DNA of 64,000 bases from Bacteroidetes bacterium HGW-Bacteroidetes-4 (GTDB taxonomy: Bacteria > Bacteroidota > Bacteroidia > Bacteroidales > SZUA-534). This document shows, piece after piece, positions 30,535-40,690 of the stretch. Location: NCBI GenBank assembly GCA_002840905.1, contig PHDD01000001.1:62001-126000 (forward strand), written 5' to 3'. Position 1 is the stretch's first letter, and every line of letters begins with the position of its first letter. The translations under genes and the position numbers were made by a program. The notes beneath the pieces are model-generated. The model did not search any database, was not told the origin of the DNA, and saw nothing but the letters and a program-made list of their open reading frames with translations.

Positions 30535-31884
30535 ATGGAACAAGCACAAAAAAATAATTGGTATTCGCTTAAAAATATCTGGCTCATTGCTTTTCCCATT
30601 ATTTTAGGTAGCCTGGCCCAGGATATAATAACTGTGGTCGATACCGCATTTGTAGGACGTTTGGGTGAGATTCAGCTGGGAGCAGCAGCTATTGGAGGAA
30701 TGTTTTACCTTACCCTGGTAATGTTGGGTTGGGGCTTTGGTTTGGGAGTACAGATTATGGTGGCACGCCGCTACGGCCAAAATAAAGTGCCCGAAATAAA
30801 CGCCATTCTCAACCATGCTTTTGTTTTTCTGATGTTTTTTGCTGTCATCATTTTTGTTGTTGTTAAGTTATTTGCTTTTGGCACTTTGCATCAAACCCTT
30901 CAGTCGGAAGCGATAGCTGGCGAAAGTATACGTTTTTTGGAATTCCGCATGTACGGAATCTTTGCCGCATTTACGAATACCCTTTTCCGAGCTTTTTTTA
31001 TTGGTACGGCCAATACCAATGTAATAGGAATAACCACTGCAATTATGGCTGTGGTAAATATTGTGTTAGATTACCTGCTTATTTTTGGTATAGGAATTTT
31101 TCCAGATATGGGAATTCAGGGTGCAGCACTGGCATCGGTAATTGCAGAATATACGGCCTTGTTGTTTTTTATTTTGTATACCCGGAAAAGTAGAAAGTTA
31201 CAAGTTTTTGGTTTGTTTAGTTGGGTTCCGATTAAATGGGAACAGTTAAAATCAGTTTTTTCCATTTCGTTCCCTACTATGCTTCAGAATTTTATTTCGT
31301 TTGCGGTTTGGTTTGTTTTTTTCATGTTTGTTGAACGCATGGGTGAATTGCCTTTAGCTATTTCGAATATTATTCGCAGTATATATATTGTATTGCTGGT
31401 TCCCATTTTTGGTTTTGCATCGGCAACCAATACCTTGGTAAGTTATTCTATCGGGCGGGGCGAATTAAAACGGATTAATACCGTAATACTAAAATCGATG
31501 GGGCTTGCCATGGCAGGAATTTCAATTGTTGTTGGAGCTTTGGCTTTTATTCCGGAAAAAATCATCAGTATATACACAAACATCGACGAAGTTATTATTC
31601 AAACGGTTCCCGTTTTTTATACCGTTATGGTAGCAACCTTTACATTGGCTTTTGGCTTTATACTTTTTCAGGCAGTTTCAGGAACAGGGAAAACAAAAGT
31701 GGCCTTGTTTATCGAAATGATTGTACTCTCTTTTTATTTGGGTGTAATTTATTGGATTACCGGAACTCCGGGAGCAAAAATAAGTACTGTTTGGATGGTT
31801 GAAATTCTGTACGGCCTGGGCTTGGGTTTATTGAGCCTGGTTTATTTAAAATGGGGAAGCTGGAAAAAAAGTGCAACTATTTAG
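30535..31884 (+). CDS. MATE-family multidrug/toxin exporter
   Basis: The 449-residue protein has about twelve hydrophobic spans in two homologous halves. Typical MATE features are the N-terminal PIILGSLAQDIITVVDTAFVGRLGEIQLGAAAIGGM and the second-half SFPTMLQNFISFAVWFVFFMFVERMGELPLAISNI. It would export cationic drugs or metabolites with Na+ or H+. The 3' end overlaps the converging M23 gene by 8 bases. It is a single-gene unit after the DPP-IV terminator. Confidence 0.9.
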   Translation: MEQAQKNNWYSLKNIWLIAFPIILGSLAQDIITVVDTAFVGRLGEIQLGAAAIGGMFYLTLVMLGWGFGLGVQIMVARRYGQNKVPEINAILNHAFVFLMFFAVIIFVVVKLFAFGTLHQTLQSEAIAGESIRFLEFRMYGIFAAFTNTLFRAFFIGTANTNVIGITTAIMAVVNIVLDYLLIFGIGIFPDMGIQGAALASVIAEYTALLFFILYTRKSRKLQVFGLFSWVPIKWEQLKSVFSISFPTMLQNFISFAVWFVFFMFVERMGELPLAISNIIRSIYIVLLVPIFGFASATNTLVSYSIGRGELKRINTVILKSMGLAMAGISIVVGALAFIPEKIISIYTNIDEVIIQTVPVFYTVMVATFTLAFGFILFQAVSGTGKTKVALFIEMIVLSFYLGVIYWITGTPGAKISTVWMVEILYGLGLGLLSLVYLKWGSWKKSATI

Positions 31885-32836
31885 TATCGGCAAGTGCCTT
31901 AACCATTTCATCGTATTCCTGATTGTTTAAATCGTTGTAATAAAAGGCTTCGGGGTTTTTCTTGATGTTGTTTTGAATCACTTCGTAATGCAGGTGTGGA
32001 CCGGTTGATGTTCCGGTGCTGCCTACAAGTCCTATTAATTGGCCTCTTTTTACATATTCACCATCCTTAACAAAAATTTTACTACAATGTGCATACAAGG
32101 TTTTATAACCGTAGCCGTGGTTTATTACAATGCGGTTTCCATAACCAATGGTCGATAATTTAACCGAACTGACAATTCCATTTCCGGTTGCATATATGGC
32201 TTTTCCGGTTCTTGCGGCAAAGTCAACCCCGTCGTGACGGTGTACTTTTTTGGTTATAGGGTGTACCCTGCGACCAAATGGTGAAGAGATTCTGAAATAA
32301 TCGTAAGGGGCAACAGGTGCAATAGCTGGTAACGATAGAAGACTGTCTTCTTTGTTTATTACCAGATGAATTACCGTATCGTACGAGCGATGTTGTACTT
32401 CGAGTTGGTTCAATAAAATATCCCCTTTCTTCAAAACATCAATCAAAACTTCACTGTTTTCGAAGGCTTGTAAGTGATTGTATTTGTCAACACCACCAAA
32501 ACCTGCCTGACGGATACTGGGCGAAATGGGATTGGTTTGCGAAATAACCCGGTAGAAATTGTCGTCACGATGTTGCACTTCGTCAATAAATAACGCTATT
32601 TGCTCAAATTGGTTATTTATTGAAGTTATATTGTTTAATAAAAGTTGGTTTTGTTTTTCAAGAACAATTTTTTCAGGCGATTCCATAGCATCAAAAAAAG
32701 CAATACCCCATACAAGAAAACCTAATGAGGCTCCTGCTATCAGATATTTTGCTATGTTTTTCAGTCGTTTTTTTAAGGTAATTTCCTCTGGCCTAAAAAC
32801 GAGTTTTTCAGTATCAAGAATGTATTTTTGTCTCAT
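31877..32836 (-). CDS. M23 family peptidase (membrane-anchored), 319 aa
   Basis: A transmembrane span near residues 28-50 (YLIAGASLGFLVWGIAFFDAM) follows a short cytoplasmic part and precedes a long coil and the C-terminal M23 lytic domain. The zinc motif is visible as HRHDGVDFAARTG (HxxxD) and GPHLHYEVIQ (HxH). Such enzymes cut peptidoglycan cross-bridges, here from the membrane facing the periplasm. The final residues are YDEMVKALADTK. A -7 box TATATTTG is present on the minus strand at 32864-32857. Confidence 0.9.
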   Translation of the reverse strand: MRQKYILDTEKLVFRPEEITLKKRLKNIAKYLIAGASLGFLVWGIAFFDAMESPEKIVLEKQNQLLLNNITSINNQFEQIALFIDEVQHRDDNFYRVISQTNPISPSIRQAGFGGVDKYNHLQAFENSEVLIDVLKKGDILLNQLEVQHRSYDTVIHLVINKEDSLLSLPAIAPVAPYDYFRISSPFGRRVHPITKKVHRHDGVDFAARTGKAIYATGNGIVSSVKLSTIGYGNRIVINHGYGYKTLYAHCSKIFVKDGEYVKRGQLIGLVGSTGTSTGPHLHYEVIQNNIKKNPEAFYYNDLNNQEYDEMVKALADTK

Positions 32837-32856
32837 TGTAAAGTCGTTCGTAAGTG

Positions 32857-32885
32857 CAAATATATTTTTTTTTGCGAAAAATCAA
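32857..32885 (-). promoter_or_regulatory. Promoter of the M23 gene
   Basis: On the minus strand TATATTTG (32864-32857) matches TAnnTTTG, and TTG (32885-32883) lies 18 bases upstream as a -33 box. It is 21 bases before the ATG. Confidence 0.6.
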
Positions 32886-33105
32886 CTACTTACAGTATTT
32901 ATTTTTACAATTCTTTTAATTCTGCAGTTGATTTTGGTGTGGTTTTTAGCTTATTAGGACAGGCTGTGATTTGATGTTTTTCAAAGTTTCAAACTTTATT
33001 GCTGACTAAATGGCATTTTGTTCCCGTTTTTTTTCTGTCAAATTTTCTCTTAATTGTTAGTGGCAATGCAATTGATGCTTATCGAGCAATAAAAAATACA
33101 GAGCT

Positions 33106-35697
33106 ATGAATTTAAATAATTATACCTTAAAAGCACAGGAAGTAGTGGAATTTGCTACTCAGCTTGCTTTGCAGCAGGGAAACCAGGCTATTGACAATGG
33201 TCATTTGCTAAAAAGTATGTTGGAGGTTGAACCTAATATTTCACAATTCATTTTACAAAAGCATCAACTGGTTGAAAATCAATTTACAAAACTGATTGAT
33301 AGTATAATAGCATCGTATCCAAAGGTTGAAGGAGGTTCTCCATATTTGTCGAACGATTTGGCGGCAACTTTTAATAACGCACAACAATATGCGAATAAAA
33401 ATGGCGATAAGTTTGTGTCGGTTGAGCATTTTTGGATAGGATTGATTCAGAACAAAGATCAAATTGCTTTGATGCTGAAAGATCAGGGTTTTTCAAAAGA
33501 TTCCTTAATTAAAACTATAACTGAACTTACCAAAGGAAAAAAAGTGGATAGTGTAAGTGCTGAGAATGCCTACGATTCGTTAAGTCGTTATGCGATTAAC
33601 CTGAATGAAATGGCGGCTAACGGAAAACTCGATCCGGTAATTGGACGCGACGAGGAAATTCGTAGGATAATGCAAATTTTGAGTCGCCGCACAAAAAACA
33701 ATCCCATAATTATAGGAGAGCCTGGGGTTGGAAAAACGGCCATAGCCGAAGGTATCGCCCGACGAATTTTGGACGGTGATGTTCCTGAAAACCTGAAAAA
33801 TAAGCGCATCTTTTCGTTAGATATGGGTGCTTTGGTAGCCGGAGCAAAATACAAAGGTGAGTTCGAAGAGCGTTTAAAAGCAGTGGTAAAGGAAGTGATT
33901 GAATCGCAGGGCGAAATCGTTTTATTCATCGACGAGATTCATACCCTGGTGGGTGCCGGAAAAGGCGAAGGAGCCATGGATGCGGCAAACATTTTAAAAC
34001 CGGCTTTGGCTCGTGGCGAATTACGGGCCATTGGTGCTACTACTTTAAATGAATATCAAAAATATTTTGAAAAAGATAAAGCCCTGGAGCGTCGATTCCA
34101 GATTGTTATGGTTGATGAACCTGATATAATAAGTACCATTTCCATATTACGTGGCTTAAAAGAACGTTACGAAACACATCACAAAGTACGCATTCAGGAC
34201 GATGCCTTAATTGCTGCTGCGGAACTTTCAGAGCGGTACATCAGCGACAGGTTTTTACCCGATAAAGCCATCGATTTAATTGATGAAGCAGCATCGAAAC
34301 TACGGCTCGAGATGAATTCTGTTCCCGAAGAAATTGATGAACTGGCGCGTTCCATAAAACAATTGGAAATTGAACGTGAAGCCATAAAAAGGGAAGGAAG
34401 TTCTGAAAAGTTACAATTAATAAAAAAAGAATTGGCCGAGTTGAATGAACTGTATGCATCAAAAAAGGCTAAATGGGAATCAGAAAAAATGGTTATCAAT
34501 AGTTTGCAACAAAATAAAAAACTGATTGAAGAATTGAAATTGCAGGCCGAGAAAGCCGAACGAAATGGAGATTATGGAAAAGTTGCCGAAATACGCTATG
34601 GAAAAATAAAGGAAGTTGAGGAAAATTTAGAAAAACTAAAGCAGGAATTAAAAGATATGCAGGCAAATGAAGCCTTAATTCAGGAGGAAGTTACCGCTGA
34701 AGATATTGCCGAAGTAGTTTCGCGATGGACCCGAATCCCGGTTAAACGGATGTTGCAATCGGAAAAAGAAAAGCTTTTGCATCTGGAAGAAGAATTGCAT
34801 AAAAGAGTAGTGGGCCAGAATGAAGCTATTGGTGCCATTTCAGATGCTGTGAGGCGCAGCCGTGCCGGAATGCAGGATGCCAATCGCCCCATTGGTTCGT
34901 TTATATTTTTAGGAACAACCGGCGTTGGCAAAACTGAGTTAGCCAAAGCATTGGCCGAATTTTTATTCGACGACGAAAACCAGATTACCCGCATCGATAT
35001 GAGCGAATACCAGGAACGTCATTCGGTATCACGTTTAATTGGTGCTCCTCCCGGTTATGTCGGCTACGACGAAGGCGGCCAGCTAACCGAAGCAGTTCGC
35101 CGGAAGCCTTATTCGGTAGTGTTGCTCGACGAAATTGAAAAAGCGCATCCTGATGTATTTAATATTTTGCTTCAGGTACTCGACGAAGGTCGTTTAACTG
35201 ACAATAAAGGTCGCACCGTGAATTTTAAAAATACCATAATTATTATGACTTCAAATACCGGTTCGCACCTTATTCAGTCGGAGTTTGAGAAATTGAACGA
35301 TAACAATGTGGAAGAATTAGTGGAATCGACGCGTTTAAAGGTTTTTGATTTGCTCAAACAAAATATTAAACCCGAGTTTTTAAACCGGATAGATGAAGTA
35401 ATTGTGTTTACCCCTTTGTTTAAAGATGATATAAAACAAATTGTGAACCTGCAGTTTAAGCAAATTCAGAATCGTTTGGCCAACAGCCGACTGAAAATTT
35501 CGATTACCAAAGCGGCTATCGACTGGTTGGCTACACAGGGTTATAATCCAACTTTTGGGGCGCGCCCATTAAAACGGTTATTGCAAAAGAGTATTTTGAA
35601 TGAACTTTCAAAAGCCATTATTGCCGAACAAGTAAAACCCGACGATCAAATTCAAATTGACATAAAGGATGGTGTTCCATTTTTTATCAATAAGTAA
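33106..35697 (+). CDS. clpB: ATP-dependent disaggregase ClpB
   Basis: The 863-residue length and layout are those of ClpB: an N-terminal Clp-N repeat domain, AAA-1 with [18 protein letters not shown] (about residues 205-222) and [22 protein letters not shown], a coiled-coil middle domain (about 400-530, with [30 protein letters not shown]), and AAA-2 with [21 protein letters not shown] and [50 protein letters not shown]. It has an M-domain and no ClpP-binding loop, so it is ClpB rather than ClpA. It rescues aggregated proteins with DnaK. It is a single transcription unit. Confidence 0.97.
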   Translation: MNLNNYTLKAQEVVEFATQLALQQGNQAIDNGHLLKSMLEVEPNISQFILQKHQLVENQFTKLIDSIIASYPKVEGGSPYLSNDLAATFNNAQQYANKNGDKFVSVEHFWIGLIQNKDQIALMLKDQGFSKDSLIKTITELTKGKKVDSVSAENAYDSLSRYAINLNEMAANGKLDPVIGRDEEIRRIMQILSRRTKNNPIIIGEPGVGKTAIAEGIARRILDGDVPENLKNKRIFSLDMGALVAGAKYKGEFEERLKAVVKEVIESQGEIVLFIDEIHTLVGAGKGEGAMDAANILKPALARGELRAIGATTLNEYQKYFEKDKALERRFQIVMVDEPDIISTISILRGLKERYETHHKVRIQDDALIAAAELSERYISDRFLPDKAIDLIDEAASKLRLEMNSVPEEIDELARSIKQLEIEREAIKREGSSEKLQLIKKELAELNELYASKKAKWESEKMVINSLQQNKKLIEELKLQAEKAERNGDYGKVAEIRYGKIKEVEENLEKLKQELKDMQANEALIQEEVTAEDIAEVVSRWTRIPVKRMLQSEKEKLLHLEEELHKRVVGQNEAIGAISDAVRRSRAGMQDANRPIGSFIFLGTTGVGKTELAKALAEFLFDDENQITRIDMSEYQERHSVSRLIGAPPGYVGYDEGGQLTEAVRRKPYSVVLLDEIEKAHPDVFNILLQVLDEGRLTDNKGRTVNFKNTIIIMTSNTGSHLIQSEFEKLNDNNVEELVESTRLKVFDLLKQNIKPEFLNRIDEVIVFTPLFKDDIKQIVNLQFKQIQNRLANSRLKISITKAAIDWLATQGYNPTFGARPLKRLLQKSILNELSKAIIAEQVKPDDQIQIDIKDGVPFFINK

Positions 35698-35916
35698 TCG
35701 GTATTTGGTAATTTTTAAGCAACCTGATTTGAATTAGTAAGTCAGCTATTTAAACCCAAAGAACGCTTTACCGTTGTTTGGTTTTTTTTTAATCACATAC
35801 ACCGGTGAATTCAATTTTCACTATTTGCATCCAATTAATTGCTTTTAAAACATATTGCTTTTTAATGCCCGTTTTTTTTCGTAAAATAGCGTTCAAATTC
35901 AGTAAAACAGCATTTC

Positions 35917-38829
35917 ATGAAAATTAAATTGAGCATTAACGGAAAAATGTTGGTGTATGTATTGTTTACCACAGTACTTATTTTTGCTTTTTCGGTAGGT
36001 TATATTAGCTTAAAAACCAGAGGAATCGCTATTGATGATGCAGAAAAACTAACTTTAAAGGTAGCCTCCGAAAACGCATTAAGAATTGAAAAAGACCTGT
36101 CGGAAAATTTACAGGTTTTGCGGGCTTTGTCGCAGGCATTTGCTGTTTACGAAGACATGGAAGAAGCCGAATGGAAAGATTTGTTCCTGAAAATGTACAT
36201 GAAAGTGTTCGAAAATAATCCCGATTTTTACAAATTATGGGATAGCTGGGAGTTAAAGCATTTCGATCCAAACTGGGATAAAAACTATGGTCGTTATGCT
36301 GTAACCGTTTTTCGTCAGATGGGTGAAATTACCTACAGCACTTCCATTCGGAGCCTTGAAGGGGACAATGCATTGTATGGTACCATAAAGCGCTTATCGT
36401 GCGATATGCTCTGGGAACCATACTGGGATGCTTTTGTGGAAGAAGCCGAAGTGAAAAAATTTATGACCAGCCTTTCATCTCCAATCTATAAAAACAATCA
36501 ATTTGCTGGTATTGTAGCAGCCGATTTATTAATGGACAAGTTTCAGAAATTAGTTGCCGATATAAAACCCTTTGAACAAACCCAGGCCATTTTAACTTCA
36601 AATAATGGTATTATCTCAGGTCACACTAATAATGATTTAATTGGCGAAAGTGTGGCTGATATATATCCTGAATATCAGGAACAGGTTAATTTGGTAACCT
36701 TAATAAAGGAAGGAAAACAGGGAGTATTTCAAACTGTTAATAAAGACGGGAAAAAAGAATTATTAACGATTGTTCCCATAAAAGTTGGCGAATCGCAAAC
36801 CCCTTGGTCGTTAATGTTTTCGGTTCCTGTAAAGGTTATTTTAAAAGAGGCCAACCGGATGCAGTGGTTTTCGCTTTTTGTATCTTTTTTAGGTTTACTT
36901 ATTCTATCAATCATTATATACTTACTATCGCGAAGTATAAGCACATCATTGCTAAAAACTACTGACATTCTGGAAAAGCTATCGGTAGGAGATATTGAAA
37001 ATTTACACAATCTGGATTTAAAAACAGGCGACGAATTGGAAATGATGGCCCGTTCAGTTAATGTGTTGAAACAAGGTTTGGAGAAAACCTCAATATTTGC
37101 AGAGAACATTGGACTGGGCAATCTGGATGCTGAATTTGAGCCCTTAAGCGAAAAAGATGTTTTGGGTAATGCCTTGTTGGAGATGCGTAAAAGCCTGAAG
37201 CATGCCGATGAAGAGGAGAAAAAACGCAAAATTGAAGATGAAAAACAGAATTGGGCAACCCAGGGCTTAGCCAAATTTGGGGATATTCTGCGAACCAGCT
37301 CAAATAATATTGAGGAATTGGCATTCAATTTTATGAGTAACCTGATAAACTACCTCGATGTAAACCAGGGAGCACTCTTTATTATTGACGATAACAACGA
37401 AGGAGAATTAGCGCTTGAATTGAAATCAGCTATTGCCTACGGGCGTGATAAATACTTGCGTAAGCGCGTTAATGTTGGCGAAGAACTGGTTGGCCGTTGT
37501 GCTTTTGAAAAGAAAACCATTTATATGACAGATATTCCTGAGGATTATATTCAGATCACTTCAGGAATGGGTACAGCCAATCCAACAGCGCTGCTGCTGG
37601 TTCCTTTAATCTTAAACGACGAGATTTTTGGCGTAATTGAATTGGCATCATTTCACGAAATTGAGAAATACCGCATTGAATTTGTTGAAAAACTGGGCGA
37701 AAGCATTGCATCGACCATAGCAACCGTTCGTGTTAACGAAAAAACCAACAAGTTGCTTGAACAATCGAAAGGACAAGCTGAAGAACTGGCCGCACAAGAA
37801 GAAGAAATGCGTCAGAACCTTGAGGAACTTCAGGCAACCCAGGAAGAAGCTGCTCGCCGCGAATACGAAACAACAGGAATAATTAATGCCGTTGGGGTGG
37901 TTGCTTTTACAGTGGAATACGATGTGGATGGCGTAATTGTGAACTGTAACAATAAATTTGCTGATATGCTGGGCTTAAGTCCGGAGCAAATTATCGGGCA
38001 AAAGCATTCACAAGGTTATGAATTCAGCGACGAAATGAAGGCATCGTACGATAAATTCTGGAGCGATTTATTAAAAGGAAAAACCATTCGACAGACCAAT
38101 AAAATAAAAATGAATGGACGTGAGGCATGGATTGATGAAACCTATACTCCCATAAAAAATCAGTCGGATGGTAAAACTTATAAAATTTTGAAAATTGGAT
38201 TCGATGTAACTGAGCAAATTCAGAAAGAAAGCAAGATAAAAGATCAGGAAATAAAGATTAAGAAAGAAAGCATGCTTTTGAGCGAATACCAGGACCGGAT
38301 TCAAGATTTACAAAAGCAGTTGCAGGCAGCCCAGCTAAAAGTTGAGGAGCTGGAAATGAATCGTCAAAGCAAAAAAACCGTTGAACACCAGGTTGAAGAA
38401 GTTTTGATAATTCCGGCTACTGGTGATAATCTGTTGGATTGGCTTGCTGATTTTGAACTGGGCATTCAGGAAATGGATGAGCAGCACAAGCAATTAATTG
38501 ATTTGGTTAATGCCATGCATGCATCGCTTAAACAGGGTAAAAACAAAAAAGAAGTGAAAGATAATATTCGTAGTTTTGTTGACTTTGCATCGTACCATTT
38601 TGGAAACGAAGAACAATATTTTGAGCAGTTTGGTTTTAGTGATACAAAAGATCATACCCAGGAACACAAAGCTTTTGTTAAAGAAATTCTCCAATTCCAA
38701 AGCGACTATTCAGCCAATAAAATTAAATTCCTCGACGATTTTATGCAGTTTATTAAAAAATGGCTACATAAGCATTTTAGTGTTAGCGATAAAAAATATG
38801 CAGCGTTATTTAAGCAAAACGGTTTATAA
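35917..38829 (+). CDS. Multi-domain receptor: dCache-HAMP-GAF-PAS-hemerythrin
   Basis: The 970-residue protein has TM1 at ~10-30 and TM2 at ~310-335, with a dCache-like extracytoplasmic domain between. Then come a HAMP (~340-390), a linker, a GAF (~460-610), a coiled coil with AEELAAQEEEMRQNLEEL, a PAS (~645-770), and a C-terminal bacteriohemerythrin domain (~845-970). The hemerythrin metal ligands are visible: MDEQHKQLID, YHFGNEEQYFEQFGF, HTQEHKAFVKE and KHFSVSDKKY, which bind a di-iron site for O2. There is no histidine kinase, GGDEF, EAL or methyl-accepting signalling domain, so output must be by protein contact or the protein is an incomplete sensor. Confidence 0.9.
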   Translation: MKIKLSINGKMLVYVLFTTVLIFAFSVGYISLKTRGIAIDDAEKLTLKVASENALRIEKDLSENLQVLRALSQAFAVYEDMEEAEWKDLFLKMYMKVFENNPDFYKLWDSWELKHFDPNWDKNYGRYAVTVFRQMGEITYSTSIRSLEGDNALYGTIKRLSCDMLWEPYWDAFVEEAEVKKFMTSLSSPIYKNNQFAGIVAADLLMDKFQKLVADIKPFEQTQAILTSNNGIISGHTNNDLIGESVADIYPEYQEQVNLVTLIKEGKQGVFQTVNKDGKKELLTIVPIKVGESQTPWSLMFSVPVKVILKEANRMQWFSLFVSFLGLLILSIIIYLLSRSISTSLLKTTDILEKLSVGDIENLHNLDLKTGDELEMMARSVNVLKQGLEKTSIFAENIGLGNLDAEFEPLSEKDVLGNALLEMRKSLKHADEEEKKRKIEDEKQNWATQGLAKFGDILRTSSNNIEELAFNFMSNLINYLDVNQGALFIIDDNNEGELALELKSAIAYGRDKYLRKRVNVGEELVGRCAFEKKTIYMTDIPEDYIQITSGMGTANPTALLLVPLILNDEIFGVIELASFHEIEKYRIEFVEKLGESIASTIATVRVNEKTNKLLEQSKGQAEELAAQEEEMRQNLEELQATQEEAARREYETTGIINAVGVVAFTVEYDVDGVIVNCNNKFADMLGLSPEQIIGQKHSQGYEFSDEMKASYDKFWSDLLKGKTIRQTNKIKMNGREAWIDETYTPIKNQSDGKTYKILKIGFDVTEQIQKESKIKDQEIKIKKESMLLSEYQDRIQDLQKQLQAAQLKVEELEMNRQSKKTVEHQVEEVLIIPATGDNLLDWLADFELGIQEMDEQHKQLIDLVNAMHASLKQGKNKKEVKDNIRSFVDFASYHFGNEEQYFEQFGFSDTKDHTQEHKAFVKEILQFQSDYSANKIKFLDDFMQFIKKWLHKHFSVSDKKYAALFKQNGL

Positions 38830-38847
38830 AAATGGTAAAAATAAATA

Positions 38848-38882
38848 AAAAAAAAGCGGCCACTTTTGAGCCGCTTTTTTTT
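38848..38882. terminator. Bidirectional terminator
   Basis: AAAGCGGC (38853-38860) pairs with GCCGCTTT (38870-38877) around a 9-base loop, with A and T tracts on both sides. It separates the receptor gene from the convergent anti-sigma gene. Confidence 0.9.
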
Positions 38883-39993
38883 ATGGTCGATAATAATCAA
38901 TGTACAAACTTACCGTATCGCTTATTGGTGTTCCCTTATTTACCGCATTTAACCATTTGGGGCCTGAAGTAATCAGGGTGTCCAATTCGGAGCATGAAAC
39001 ATTAGCAAATTCCATTGGACAAATTACTTCTTTTATCGTTCCGTATTCGTCAACAATCAGGGTTAGAAAAATGAAAAACTTGCTGCTGTTTTTTGCATCA
39101 AAGGCTTCTTCCAGATACTTTTCCCAGGCTTCAGTTCCGTCTGCAGGTTTTGCATTGGTAAGGTAAGTATTTTTGTAGGTTAACTTTGTAATTATTTTTT
39201 TGGTGCGTTGGCTTCCTATGCCTCTAATTACTATTTTTTTGTTTTCTGGTGCCTGGGCTGGCATTATTGAATTACTGGTTTCAGAAGCAGTGGATCTTTG
39301 GGGTGCCTGTTCCAGAGCAAGAACTTCAGCCGATGGTACAACACCTGCATCTGTTTCGGCTAAAATGGGCGATTCCGAGTTTTTATCCATGATTTTTTCG
39401 GTTATAGTACCCGCAATTGTAAGGTTTTGTTCTTCGGCAACATCCAACTCTGTTTCATCATCTAATACAATCAGTGTTTCAACAGTTTCTTGTTTTATGG
39501 GTTTGGGAGATGCTTTTTTACTGACTACCTGTATATTTTCTTTTGGTTTGTCTTTGGCGCTTATTAGCTCTTTTTCCTCAGCTTTGGGTTCCGCGCTTTC
39601 AAATGGTTTTAACGGTTCGTTTAGGGTGGTTTTATCTTTTGAAAGCATTTCGTTTTCCCGGGTTTGAAAAGCCAATTCCTTTTTATTAAGGTCCTTGTTT
39701 ATCAGGTACCAGGTAAGAGAACCCAGCACAAGGAATAAAGCTATGCTGGCTGCAATACGGATAAATGGAACCAATGTCCGGATTTTGTCTTTTTCTTTGC
39801 GGAGTTTCGATTGGAGAAGGGCAACATCGTTTTCCAATTCCTCAGGTGTAAGTTGTGAAAAACCATCCAGCGCTTCCTGCAGAAAGGGATCGCGGTTTGC
39901 CTCCAGCTCAATATCGTGTCGCTGCTTAGCTGAAAGTTTATCTTTCAAATAAGCAAGCAATACATTGAATCGGTTATTAAAATCAGGATTCAT
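38881..39993 (-). CDS. Anti-sigma-factor-like membrane protein with TonB-like C-terminus
   Basis: The 370-residue protein has a cytoplasmic N-terminal ~75 residues, a single membrane span at ~77-98 (IRIAASIALFLVLGSLTWYLI), a Lys/Glu/Pro-rich periplasmic linker, and a C-terminal domain (~285-370) resembling a TonB C-terminal fold: AWEKYLEEAFDAKNSSKFFIFLTLIVDEYGTIKEVICPMEF. It overlaps the ECF sigma gene by 11 bases, as sigma/anti-sigma pairs do. The anti-sigma N-terminus would hold the sigma factor; the TonB-like end may receive an outer-membrane signal. Loss of a typical zinc finger is noted. Confidence 0.75.
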   Translation of the reverse strand: MNPDFNNRFNVLLAYLKDKLSAKQRHDIELEANRDPFLQEALDGFSQLTPEELENDVALLQSKLRKEKDKIRTLVPFIRIAASIALFLVLGSLTWYLINKDLNKKELAFQTRENEMLSKDKTTLNEPLKPFESAEPKAEEKELISAKDKPKENIQVVSKKASPKPIKQETVETLIVLDDETELDVAEEQNLTIAGTITEKIMDKNSESPILAETDAGVVPSAEVLALEQAPQRSTASETSNSIMPAQAPENKKIVIRGIGSQRTKKIITKLTYKNTYLTNAKPADGTEAWEKYLEEAFDAKNSSKFFIFLTLIVDEYGTIKEVICPMEFANVSCSELDTLITSGPKWLNAVNKGTPISDTVSLYIDYYRP

Positions 39994-40546
39994 TTTTTTC
40001 CTCCATGCAAAGTTTTAAATTTCTTTTTCCATTCTGAATATCACTTTTCACTTTTTTTTCATCCACTTTTAGTTTATCAGCAATTTCCTTATAACACATT
40101 TTACCGAAGTAGAAATTCTCGATAGCCTGTCGCTGTTGCTCTTTCAGCTTTTCGATGCAGTCTTTAAGCTGATCATCCAAATCGGGTTTTTCCATCTCGT
40201 CTAAAGGATGCACAAACGATTCGGGTTCCATAAATTCGAGGGCCATATTTTTAAATGCTTTATTGTTGTTTCCTTCTTTCCGCAAATACATCAGGCAATA
40301 GTTTTTTGTAACTACAAAAAGCCAGGTTTTAAAGTTAAAGGGTGTATCGTGTTTAAGCAACTCCACGGTAAGTTTTTCGAACAGGTCCATTACTGCATCC
40401 TGCGCAAGCTCCCTGTTTTTAAGGTATTTCAGGCAAACTCCATAAACAAGAGGCATGTAAGGGGCGTAAAGTGTTCCTACAAAAGCCGGGTCTTGTGATT
40501 TTTTATACTTTTTAATCAGTTCACTATCGGAGGCGCTTTTCGACAT
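39983..40546 (-). CDS. ECF-type RNA polymerase sigma factor
   Basis: The 187-residue protein has sigma region 2 (GVCLKYLKNRELAQDAVMDLFEKLTVELLKHDTPFNFKTWLFVVTKNYCL) and region 4 (DCIEKLKEQQRQAIENFYFGKMCYKEIADKLKVDEKKVKSDIQNGKRNLK) with the HTH in YKEIADKLKVDEKKVKSDI. No region 1.1 or 3 is seen, so it is an ECF sigma. It directs RNA polymerase to envelope-stress or nutrient-response promoters under control of the downstream anti-sigma gene, whose start it overlaps by 11 bases. Confidence 0.9.
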   Translation of the reverse strand: MSKSASDSELIKKYKKSQDPAFVGTLYAPYMPLVYGVCLKYLKNRELAQDAVMDLFEKLTVELLKHDTPFNFKTWLFVVTKNYCLMYLRKEGNNNKAFKNMALEFMEPESFVHPLDEMEKPDLDDQLKDCIEKLKEQQRQAIENFYFGKMCYKEIADKLKVDEKKVKSDIQNGKRNLKLCMEEKNES

Positions 40547-40690
40547 TAAAAATTACTTTTTTAAGAATCAGTATTTCAGTTAGATAAAAAATATAATGAA
40601 ATAATTTAACTTTTTATTGTGGAAAACAAGGCAAGCCTGCATGCTATTACCAAACGAAGAAACAAAATATTCATTTAAAATTTAGATGCC

